From assembly GCA_024742475.1 (NCBI GenBank), contig JANSYI010000010.1:124001-188000 (forward strand): a stretch of DNA of 64,000 bases, given 5' to 3'. Under the pieces are notes generated by a model. That model had not been told where the DNA came from. It ran no database searches and saw only the letters and a program-made list of their open reading frames with translations. Shown here piece by piece: positions 15,842 to 22,726 of this stretch; position 1 is the first letter of the stretch, and each line of letters opens with the position of its first letter. Source of the stretch: a bacterium. Its GTDB lineage: Bacteria; Myxococcota_A; Polyangia; Nannocystales; Nannocystaceae. The translations under genes were made by a program, and so were the position numbers.

Positions 15842-16162
15842 GTGGTGCGACGCACCGATCAGCAGCGCCAGGCCATCTCCCGCGGTACTCGGGCGGCTCT
15901 GGCTCGTCGTCGTCGTGAGGGGCTGCGAACGGGGGCCTACGCCTTTGGAACGCGGCAGCACACCCACGACCCCGCCATGGTCGAGCCCGATCCCCACGAA
16001 GCCCGAGCGCTCCGGCGGATGGCCGAGCTGCACGAGTGCGGGTTCGGACCAAAGGCGATCGCGGAGCAACTTACCCGCGAAGGCCACTGTCCCCGCGGGG
16101 CACGATGGTGGCCGGAGACGATCTGCCGGCTGCTGAAGCGCGGGCTGAGCAGCGACGCGTAG
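15842..16162 (+). CDS. Standalone recombinase DNA-binding domain
   Basis: A 106-residue basic protein starting at GTG 15842 (a second GTG follows at 15845). Its sequence (TGAYAFGTRQ...EPDPHEARALRRMAELHECGFGPKAIAEQLTREG...RGARWWPETICRLLK) parallels the C-terminal domain of the recombinase just upstream, but it lacks the catalytic domain. It is 6 bp downstream, so co-translated. It may be an accessory DNA-binding subunit or the leftover of a second recombinase. Confidence 0.6.
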   Translation: MVRRTDQQRQAISRGTRAALARRRREGLRTGAYAFGTRQHTHDPAMVEPDPHEARALRRMAELHECGFGPKAIAEQLTREGHCPRGARWWPETICRLLKRGLSSDA

Positions 16163-16175
16163 CCGTCCGCGTTGC

Positions 16176-16190
16176 AGACCTTGAAGGTCT
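16176..16190. promoter_or_regulatory. Short palindrome upstream of the ribbon-helix-helix gene
   Basis: AGACCT-TGA-AGGTCT is a perfect 6-bp inverted repeat about 175 bp before the ribbon-helix-helix gene, in a comparatively AT-rich spacer (16163-16364). Operator function is a guess. Confidence 0.3.
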
Positions 16191-16364
16191 TGCGAAAGTG
16201 CCGAATTCAGCCGCAGAGGGCATTATAGAACCCCCTTGGCTGTTGATCGCTTCACGATTCGTGTAGCTTGGAGAACGGCCGGTGGGCGGACTTCTCGACG
16301 GAGTCGGGGTTGGCTCCGGAACTGGCAATCACCGCCTACTGGCCGTTTCTAGGAGTTTCTCTCG

Positions 16365-16538
16365 ATGTCCGACAAGAAGATGATCGGCGCCCACTGCCCT
16401 GCGGACCTGCATCGACGCCTCACCGAGGCCGCCAAGCGGCGCGACCTGACTCGCTCCGCCGCAGTGCGTCAGGCGGTGCGTCGCTGGCTGCGTGATTTGG
16501 AAGCCGAAGCTGACACTCAGGGGGAGGCCGCATCGTGA
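16365..16538 (+). CDS. Ribbon-helix-helix protein
   Basis: A 57-residue protein from ATG 16365, with AGGAG 9 bp upstream. It reads as a ribbon-helix-helix DNA-binding protein: a beta strand at residues 6-11, helix DLHRRLTEAAKRRD, turn LTRSAA, helix VRQAVRRWLRDLE. It is probably a transcription factor of the packaging-gene operon that follows. Its TGA overlaps the GTG of the next gene (GTGA at 16535). Confidence 0.75.
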   Translation: MSDKKMIGAHCPADLHRRLTEAAKRRDLTRSAAVRQAVRRWLRDLEAEADTQGEAAS

Positions 16539-16720
16539 CCCCGTTCGATTGGTCGAAGCACGCGGACCAGACCCTCCTGGGTGTGATGCGGGAGCTTGTC
16601 CTCGGGCTGCAGGATCCGACTCTCGCCGAGGTTGAGGCGACCGCCATGTTCAGCGTCGTCCTCGACATCAACGCCGAACTGGCTCGACGGTCCCACCCCG
16701 CGGAGGTTCGATGGAACTGA
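16535..16720 (+). CDS. Small acidic protein of the packaging operon
   Basis: A 61-residue protein from GTG 16535, with the phrase LLGVMRELVLGLQDPTLAEVEATAMFSVVLDINAE shortened here to note two predicted helices. It overlaps the genes on both sides (4 bp and 10 bp), which supports it being real. Not recognised. Confidence 0.5.
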   Translation: MTPFDWSKHADQTLLGVMRELVLGLQDPTLAEVEATAMFSVVLDINAELARRSHPAEVRWN

Positions 16721-17517
16721 GTCCACAGCACCGCCACGCCGCCGAGCTGTTGGCCCGGGGCGAGTCCCAGCGCCAGGTTGCAGCGAAGATCGCCAAGTCA
16801 CCGAGCACGATCGCCCGGTGGGCGCAGCATCCGACCTTCTCGGACCTGGTTGACAAGATCGCTGCCGATCGCGAGGAGGCTCGGGTTGCCGCGCCCCCGC
16901 CGAGGGCGCCGGTCGATCATGACCTGGGGCAGCTCGCTCGGCAGAGCGCCCTCCAGGCCTTCGGTGGCCTCGTCCGCCGCATGCAGGCCGGGGAGACGGT
17001 TGCGTCCAGCGACTGGGCGAAGGTCGGCGGCCTGCTGCAGAAGCTCAACGAGTCCGACACCGACACCGGGCTGTCGGCCTCGGCGATCGCCGGCGCGCTG
17101 AAGGACCCAGAGACCGCCGCGGCCGCCCTCGACGCAATGGAGGCCGTGGACGAGGCTGCGATGCTCACCGCCTTGCGCGAGCGCGAGGTGGAGCGATTCA
17201 AGCGAGACCGCAACCTCGGCGAGCCCGGTGTACGCGAGGCCCTGATCGCCACCGGACGGTGGGCGCCCCCGGGCGTCGCCGGCCAATGGCTCGCCCGCTG
17301 GGCGCCCGTGATGGAGCTGAGCAAGGCCGACCTGTCGCGACTCATCAGCCGCAGCGCTCACCTCGAGGTTGCCCAGCAGTACGGCGACCCGCCCGACGAG
17401 GGCTACGCCGTGATCGACCAACGGCACCCCGTCGACCAGATCGAGGCGGTGGTCACCGCCGCCAACACCCCCACCCAGAAGGACACCGACCATGCCCCAG
17501 CCCATGACCACGCGTGA
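16711..17517 (+). CDS. HTH protein resembling phage terminase small subunit
   Basis: A 268-residue protein. Residues 1-50 form a helix-turn-helix of the phage phBC6A51/terminase-small type (LLARGESQRQVAAKIAKS, STIARWAQHPTF). The rest is helical and acidic with no known motif. Its place at the head of the operon ending in the terminase large subunit supports a DNA-recognition role in packaging. It overlaps the previous gene by 10 bp and the next by 26 bp. Confidence 0.6.
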   Translation: MELSPQHRHAAELLARGESQRQVAAKIAKSPSTIARWAQHPTFSDLVDKIAADREEARVAAPPPRAPVDHDLGQLARQSALQAFGGLVRRMQAGETVASSDWAKVGGLLQKLNESDTDTGLSASAIAGALKDPETAAAALDAMEAVDEAAMLTALREREVERFKRDRNLGEPGVREALIATGRWAPPGVAGQWLARWAPVMELSKADLSRLISRSAHLEVAQQYGDPPDEGYAVIDQRHPVDQIEAVVTAANTPTQKDTDHAPAHDHA

Positions 17518-17797
17518 GCAGATCCAGGAACGCGACCAGCGTCTCGCCAATGCCGAGGCCGCCGCACAGGCGGAGCTCGATCGGGTCCGGGAAGCTCGCG
17601 CCAACCTCGCCCACCAGCTCGAAGCCGAAGCCCAGAAGGAGGCCGAGCCCGCCGCGCTGTCGGCCAAGTCCGGCCTACCGATCGATGTCGCCCGCCGACG
17701 CATCGCGGCCGAGCGCGGGCAGGTGGAGACCACCGACGCCGCGAAGATGACCCCACAGCAGTACAGAGCGTATCGGCAGCGGGTGCACGGGTTCTGA
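17492..17797 (+). CDS. Coiled-coil protein of the packaging operon
   Basis: A 101-residue protein; residues 5-55 are a charged Ala/Glu/Gln-rich coiled coil (REQIQERDQRLANAEAAAQ), followed by a short tail ending RAYRQRVHGF. It overlaps the gene before by 26 bp and ends 2 bp before the next start. Phage scaffolding or head-associated proteins can look like this, but I cannot assign it. Confidence 0.5.
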   Translation: MPQPMTTREQIQERDQRLANAEAAAQAELDRVREARANLAHQLEAEAQKEAEPAALSAKSGLPIDVARRRIAAERGQVETTDAAKMTPQQYRAYRQRVHGF

Positions 17798-17799
17798 TC

Positions 17800-18174
17800 A
17801 TGGCCACTTCCAAGACCGACAAGGCGATCAAGGACGCCCGCCGGGGGCGTGCCGGCCTGCTCAAGAGCACGGCCTCGAAGCACGACGAGTGGCTGCGCGC
17901 CCAGATCAGCGAGCACCCGCTGGTCACCGATCTCGACGAGTTGATCGTCGACGGCAGCCCCGAGCAGCTCAAGGCCTTCGCCGGGCGAATGGCGCACGTC
18001 GCAGGCCAACTCGACGCGCGTACCGATCTCGTCGGCCAACGGCGCTGGCGGGACCACGCCCAGCGCTTCGGTGCCGGGGGCCCGGATCTCGTCACCACCG
18101 CACTGCGGGCCCGCAAGGACCTGCTCGCCTTCCTCCTCCAGTTTCCCGGCGTTCGGGAGCACCACCGCCGATAG
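17800..18174 (+). CDS. Small basic helical protein of the packaging operon
   Basis: A 124-residue basic protein with predicted helices throughout (DKAIKDARRGRAGLLKST, DEWLRAQISEHPLVTDLDEL). It starts 2 bp after the coiled-coil gene. No family recognised. Conserved tight spacing supports a real gene in the operon. Confidence 0.5.
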   Translation: MATSKTDKAIKDARRGRAGLLKSTASKHDEWLRAQISEHPLVTDLDELIVDGSPEQLKAFAGRMAHVAGQLDARTDLVGQRRWRDHAQRFGAGGPDLVTTALRARKDLLAFLLQFPGVREHHRR

Positions 18175-18184
18175 GACCACCACC

Positions 18185-18424
18185 ATGGCCAAGACCAGCA
18201 AGCCCAACCCGATCCCCGGTTCTCCTTCCAGCACGGGCCAGAAGCCCCCGAGCACCGGCAACGCCGATCTCGACGCTGCGGCCGCAGGCCGCAAGCGTTT
18301 CGCCAACCCGCGCCCGCAGCGGATCGATCCCGCGTCGGGCGGGTCGCGCTACGGCAAGGCCGACCACCCGCCGACGCGTCTCGACGAGCCGGCGAAGTCG
18401 GACGGGTCCAGCTTCAAGAAGTAG
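18185..18424 (+). CDS. Small disordered protein of the packaging operon
   Basis: A 79-residue Lys/Pro/Ser/Gly-rich protein from ATG 18185 (MAKTSKPNPIPGSPSST...), likely unstructured. It fits between the helical protein and the terminase with short gaps. Not recognised. Confidence 0.45.
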   Translation: MAKTSKPNPIPGSPSSTGQKPPSTGNADLDAAAAGRKRFANPRPQRIDPASGGSRYGKADHPPTRLDEPAKSDGSSFKK

Positions 18425-18430
18425 CCCACT

Positions 18431-19919
18431 GTGATCGCCCCCGACTACGCGCAGGCCGACGCCATCGAGGCGGCCCGCCGGGACCCTGCGACCTTCGTCG
18501 AGTACCTCGGGTACACCTGCGACGGCTTCCACGCCGAGCTGCAGCGGCTGTGGTCCGACCACAGCCGCTCGGTGGTGTACGCGTCCGTGGCGTCGGGCAA
18601 GAGCTTCCAGAACGTCCTGCGGCTGCTGTGGGACATCGGCACCGACCCCGACGCCAAGATCGCGTTCATCAGCGCGACCGAGGGACTCGGGGTCGGCGTC
18701 GACCCTCCGCGCGTACATCAAGGACGAGCCAAAGGTGCGCGAGGTGTTCCCCAGGCTGCGCATGTCGACCACCCAGCCCCTCGATACCGTCGACGCGTTC
18801 CGCGTGGAGCGCTCCGACCGCGGCCCGGATCCTACGTTCAAGGTGTTCGGCGTGGGCGCCGGGGAAATCCAGGGCGCCCGCCTCACCCACGTTATTGCGG
18901 ATGACGTCGCGACCTTCGCCAACTCGCTGACCGAGGCCTCCAGGAAGAAGATCATCAGCTGGTTCCAGAGCGCGGTCCTCACCCGTGCCGCCGTCGAAGG
19001 CCTGCAGGTCCGTGTGCTGGCGAACCCGCACCATCAGGAAGCGCTACCCGAGGTGTTCGGCACGATGCCGGGCTGGACCTTGCTTCGGCGTGGTGCCGAA
19101 GACGGCGGACGCCTTCTCGTCCCCGACCTCATGTCCAAGACCCAGCTTGCCCGCAAGCGCGCCGAGCTGGGGCCGTTCGCCCCGGCCATGGTCGACGCCC
19201 AGACGCCGCGGACCGGCGCCTCGATGTTCACCGACACGGGGATCGAGCGTTGCCTCCGTGCAGGTGACGGCCTATCGCTGGTGGCATCGTTCCCGCCCGG
19301 GGCCGCCCAGGTGTACTCGGGCGTCGACATTGGGGGCGGGGTTGGGCGTGACCGCTCCGCGATCACGACGATCGCCATCCTCGCCGACGGTGCCCGTCGC
19401 ATCCTCGACATCCGATCGGGTGACTGGTCGGGCACCACGCTGGTGGCGCAGATGCGAGCCGTCTACCGCGCCTACGGCGGGGTGATGGGCGTCGAATCAA
19501 ACGCGGTGCAGGGACTGCTCGCCGACCTGGCCGCCGACGTACCCACCCAGAAGATCGTCACCGACGCCCACTTGAAGCGGTTCGGCATGATGGCCTTCGC
19601 CCACGAGGTGGAGTCCGCCCGGTGGCTGCTACCGAGTGAGGGTGGCGAGCCTGAGCATGCCCAGGTGGCGGAGTTGATCGCCGGGATGAAGGGCTACAGC
19701 CCTTCGTCCCACGCGTCCGACGTGCTGATGAGCGCCTTGATCGCCCGCGAAGTAGCCGCGCGGGCCTTCGACGTGTTGGCCGACTACGACGGCGCCGCCG
19801 ATGCCGAGGATGCGTGGCTGGCCGAGGAGTACGGAATCCTCCCGGACCCCGCCGAGCAACGGTTCCGACGCCGGGGCTGCGTTGGGTGGATCAACATCGA
19901 CGTGCGGGGGGACTGCTGA
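18431..19919 (+). pseudogene. Phage terminase large subunit, frameshifted
   Basis: Two frames together give a terminase ATPase-nuclease. The first (GTG 18431) has a Walker A-like VYASVASGKSFQ. The second frame holds the Walker B-like LTHVIADDVATF and the nuclease carboxylates in VYSGVDIGGG (Asp), GVESNAVQG (Glu) and HASDVLMSALIA (Asp). The switch is at about 18681-18700: removing one base there joins IAFISATEG to STLRAYIKDEPKVREVF. So it is either a disabling one-base insertion, a sequencing error, or a +1 frameshift product. Without it the protein would be about 495 residues, a normal size. Confidence 0.8.
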
Positions 19920-20134
19920 TGTACGCCGCAGGCCGGCTCCACTGTCCCTCGTGCTTCGGCATGAGGATGTTCTTCTGCGAGGCCATGCCGCGCCCGGGGA
20001 CCTACCCGGAGTGTGAGTGCGGAACCTGCGGCTACGTGTTCGCCGAGGGCGTCGTGTCCGATGAGGTCCGAGCGGAGGCGATCGAGAAGATGCGCGCAGA
20101 GAGGGTCCGCAGAGCAGCCGGTAGGCGGCGATAG
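19919..20134 (+). CDS. Small zinc-ribbon-like protein
   Basis: A 71-residue protein whose ATG overlaps the terminase stop (TGATG). Cysteines are paired as CPSC near residue 9 and CECGTCG near 33, a likely zinc ribbon, followed by a basic helical tail (EKMRAERVRRAAGRRR). It is probably the last gene of the packaging operon. Confidence 0.6.
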   Translation: MYAAGRLHCPSCFGMRMFFCEAMPRPGTYPECECGTCGYVFAEGVVSDEVRAEAIEKMRAERVRRAAGRRR

Positions 20135-20141
20135 CCCTGGG

Positions 20142-20684
20142 CTAGTCGCACCCGACCTTGGCGGCGAATGCCCCCGCGCTCCGGCCATCCGCACTCGTGA
20201 CATTGCGGTGGCTCAGATCTTCGTTCGCACCGATCACCGCGTCGGTGAACGTTTGCCCCCGAGCCATCCGCGCGTTCACGCGGCCTTCGAAGTACTCGGC
20301 ATCGTCGACGCTTTGAAGCTCGGCCTTGCGCTGCTCGAACGCCGCTTCCGCGTCTTCTGCCGCCTGGGCCTGGAACGCGGCTCGTTGCCGCCGAAACTCG
20401 GCGCACTCTTCGCTCTCTGCGGGCTGCTCCGCGTCCGGATCGCGTCCGGCCGCGAGCGCCTGGTGCCGCTCGAGCTGTTCCCGCTCGTGAGCGGCTGCAT
20501 CAGCAGGGCGGCATTCTGCTGCGCCAGGCGGCGGCATTGGGCCGTCCGAGGTCTCCACGCACTCTGGTACCTCGCCAACCGGGGCGGTTGTGGCTGGTGG
20601 TGGGGCCGGTCTGGTGAGCGTCGCAAGGGCAGATGGGCCACACGCCGACAACACCACCACAGACACTACGAACAGCCTCTGCAC
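20142..20684 (-). CDS. Element-encoded lipoprotein with coiled coil
   Basis: From GTG 20684 the protein is 180 residues with a strong lipoprotein signal (LFVVSVVVLSACG; lipobox LSAC). A Pro-rich linker and a Glu/Ala/Gln-rich coiled coil (about 70-135) follow, then a C-terminal piece with a final cysteine. Phage spanin lipoproteins and surface-exclusion proteins are possible, but nothing decides. Its start is only 10 bp from the divergent XRE regulator start. Confidence 0.6.
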   Translation of the reverse strand: MQRLFVVSVVVLSACGPSALATLTRPAPPPATTAPVGEVPECVETSDGPMPPPGAAECRPADAAAHEREQLERHQALAAGRDPDAEQPAESEECAEFRRQRAAFQAQAAEDAEAAFEQRKAELQSVDDAEYFEGRVNARMARGQTFTDAVIGANEDLSHRNVTSADGRSAGAFAAKVGCD

Positions 20685-20694
20685 AGATTCTTGT

Positions 20695-20958
20695 ATGCCA
20701 GAATCCACCGCGCCGACGAGCCTCGATGCTCTCTGCGTGGATTCGGAGGAGCTACGCCGCATCGTTGGCGCGAACATCCGATCCCTGTGCAAGAGCCGCG
20801 GGATGACGACGCCGCAGATGGCCGACTTCGCGGGCGTCAATCGGGCCCACGCGTACAACGTGCTCGCCAGCGAGGCAGCTCCAACGACCGACTGGCTGGC
20901 GAAGGTGGCGGTCGTCCTCGGTGTTGAGCCGTTCGAGCTGCTTCGCGAACCCCAGTAG
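20695..20958 (+). CDS. XRE-family HTH regulator
   Basis: An 87-residue protein with a Cro/CI-type helix-turn-helix: IRSLCKSRGMTTPQMADFAG, then HAYNVLASEAAPTTDWLAKVAVVLGV, ending EPFELLREP. It probably controls element genes, including the divergent lipoprotein. ATG 20695 gives a normal leader of about 20 residues before the domain. Confidence 0.8.
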   Translation: MPESTAPTSLDALCVDSEELRRIVGANIRSLCKSRGMTTPQMADFAGVNRAHAYNVLASEAAPTTDWLAKVAVVLGVEPFELLREPQ

Positions 20959-21095
20959 GCGACCGGCGTGGGCGTAGCCCGCGGCCAGTACGCGCGGCGT
21001 CCTCGGTGAACTCAGTCCTGCCCCAGGTTTCATTCTCTCCGCGACCTGCCACGGAAGGTCTGGCCGCACGGATGAGAATCCCGTCTACCAGGGGC

Positions 21096-21371
21096 ATGAC
21101 CACTGCGTCGAAACCCGCCACCACGGCCACGGCCGACACCTCCAAGCCCGCCCCCTCGTCCAAGGCGAAGGCGACCACCGCGAAGGCAAAGGCCCCCAAG
21201 TCGAAGGCCGACCCCGCGACCGCGCTGGAGGGGATCCTTCGCAGCGGTTGGAGTTCGACCCTGCGCGCCACAGCCAGCGACCTCAAGGCCGGGCGCGACC
21301 TCGGTAGCATCGCGCGTCAGCTTCTCCGGCTCGCCGACGACATCAAGTCCGCGGCTCGGGTGATCGCGTGA
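21096..21371 (+). CDS. Lys/Ala-rich small protein near attR
   Basis: A 91-residue protein (start ATG 21096; ATG 21072 is also possible). Residues 5-45 are a Lys/Ala/Thr/Pro-rich, histone-H1-like stretch, and the rest is an amphipathic helical domain (TALEGILRSGWSSTLRATAS, SIARQLLRLADDIKSA). It may bind DNA. It ends about 40 bp before the right copy of the 20-bp repeat. Confidence 0.5.
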   Translation: MTTASKPATTATADTSKPAPSSKAKATTAKAKAPKSKADPATALEGILRSGWSSTLRATASDLKAGRDLGSIARQLLRLADDIKSAARVIA

Positions 21372-21412
21372 TGAATCGGGCCCGACTCGACGTGTCGATC
21401 ACCGCGTTCAGG

Positions 21413-21432
21413 TTGCCCCCCGCTTTGCCCCC
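21413..21432 (+). repeat. Right copy of the 20-bp direct repeat near element ends
   Basis: Exact copy of 7628-7647, same orientation, 39 bp inside attR. Candidate integrase arm-type site together with the left copy. Confidence 0.6.
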
Positions 21433-21470
21433 CAGCGATCGCGCCGGGGGGCAGAACTTGGTCCTGACGC

Positions 21471-21546
<76 letters not shown>

Positions 21547-21562
21547 AGAAGATGGCCGATTC

Positions 21563-21592
21563 CGCGCCGCCAGCGTTGAAGCTGGCGGCGCG
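21563..21592. repeat. Perfect 12-bp hairpin between the two tRNA genes
   Basis: CGCGCCGCCAGC (21563-21574), loop GTTGAA and GCTGGCGGCGCG (21581-21592). It sits in the 54-bp spacer of the tRNA-Pro/tRNA-Arg transcript. No T tract follows, so it is more likely a processing signal for separating the tRNAs than a terminator. Confidence 0.6.
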
Positions 21593-21600
21593 GGGCCGAG

Positions 21601-21675
21601 TCGGGGTGAGAGGATTCGAACCTCCGGCTTCCTGTACCCAAAACAGGCGCGCTAGCCAGACTGCGCCACACCCCG
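21601..21675 (-). tRNA. tRNA-Pro (anticodon TGG)
   Basis: Minus strand: acceptor CGGGGTG paired with CACCCCG, anticodon stem CCTGT with loop TTTGGGT (anticodon TGG), T arm GGAGG-TTCGAAT-CCTCT. The first base C1 is typical of tRNA-Pro. CCA is not encoded. It is upstream of tRNA-Arg on the same transcript. Confidence 0.95.
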
Positions 21676-21686
21676 AAGCGGCGCAG

Positions 21687-21715
21687 ACCATAGCCGAGGG
21701 GCCCTGCGGCGTCAA
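21687..21715 (-). promoter_or_regulatory. Sigma70 promoter of the tRNA-Pro/tRNA-Arg operon
   Basis: On the minus strand TTGACG (21715-21710) and TATGGT (21692-21687) are 17 bp apart, and the -10 box ends 11 bp before the tRNA-Pro 5' end. Both boxes and spacing fit a housekeeping promoter. Confidence 0.75.
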
Positions 21716-21925
21716 AGACGTTGTTCGGCCAATCGAGGGCCCGAGGCGGCCGGTTCGCGGTGTAGGGCCTCCAAATACCTGTGGGGACACCCACACACTG
21801 AAATCGCCGTGATTCGATTTTTTCGTGATCCGTTTCCGAGGTTGGCTCTCTAACACCTGCGACGACGGAGGAAGCGCCGCCAGGCTCTCCTCGACTGACC
21901 AACCTTCAACGACTGACGCGGGACG

Positions 21926-22570
21926 ATGGCGATGACACGGACACTTCTACTGGGACTTGGGGCGATGATTCTTTCCGGCTGCGGCGATGCCGCGGACGAC
22001 GCGGGACCGACCGCCGACCGATGGGGCCGGAGCTGCTACTACAGCACCGGAGGCTCCTCGGAGACGACGTTCGCCGCGAAGTCGAAGGACAACGGCGGGT
22101 CCTCGTCCTCATCCAAGACCGACGAGGGCTTCCAGCTCACCATGAAGGCGGGCGCCACCGCCTCCGAGCTCGACGAGATGGTCAACCTCCTCACCGAGCT
22201 GCGGTTCGACGCGGCCGTCAACGCGGCGCACTTTCACGAGCAGTCTTGCCTCGAGTCGGACAAGACCGCCGAGGTGTGTTCGGAGACGTGCGGCCAGATG
22301 GGGCTTCAATGGGACAACGAGGTGGTCGTATGCGAGACGTGCAAGATCCACGATGACGGCACCATCGACTGTCCCGACGCGCCTCCTTCGCTCGGCGAGG
22401 CGCTCCGGCAGCCCTGGTACGGCGACAAGCCGTGGGTCTTCCAGAATGAGGACAACGGCCTCGCCATCATCGTCGAGCCACCCCGCCTCGGCGAGAACGA
22501 CAAGGGCGAGCTGGTCTGGATCGCCGACGTCACCGTTCACGGCCTCTGCTTCTGCGCCTGCGCGGGCTGA
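21926..22570 (+). CDS. Cys-rich lipoprotein, unknown
   Basis: A 214-residue protein with a textbook signal (LLLGLGAMILSGCGD; lipobox LSGC). The mature part has a Ser/Gly/Lys linker, a helical segment around ASELDEMVNLLTELRFD, several cysteines in pairs (CSETCGQ, CETCK) and a C-terminal CFCACAG. It looks like a disulfide-bonded outer-membrane or periplasmic lipoprotein. A second ATG at 21932 is an alternative start. It is the first chromosomal gene right of the tRNAs. Confidence 0.75.
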   Translation: MAMTRTLLLGLGAMILSGCGDAADDAGPTADRWGRSCYYSTGGSSETTFAAKSKDNGGSSSSSKTDEGFQLTMKAGATASELDEMVNLLTELRFDAAVNAAHFHEQSCLESDKTAEVCSETCGQMGLQWDNEVVVCETCKIHDDGTIDCPDAPPSLGEALRQPWYGDKPWVFQNEDNGLAIIVEPPRLGENDKGELVWIADVTVHGLCFCACAG

Positions 22571-22726
22571 GCTGTTCCCCTTGCACCTGCGCGCGCACAG
22601 CGGTCCCCACCCCACGGCGGCGTAGCGCGGGCCACCTCGCATCGGCATCCTGCTAGGGTCATCGAAGGAGTCGATGGCCCGTCACCGTGTCGTGCCAGCG
22701 CGCCGCGTTGACCCTCGGAGTACGTG

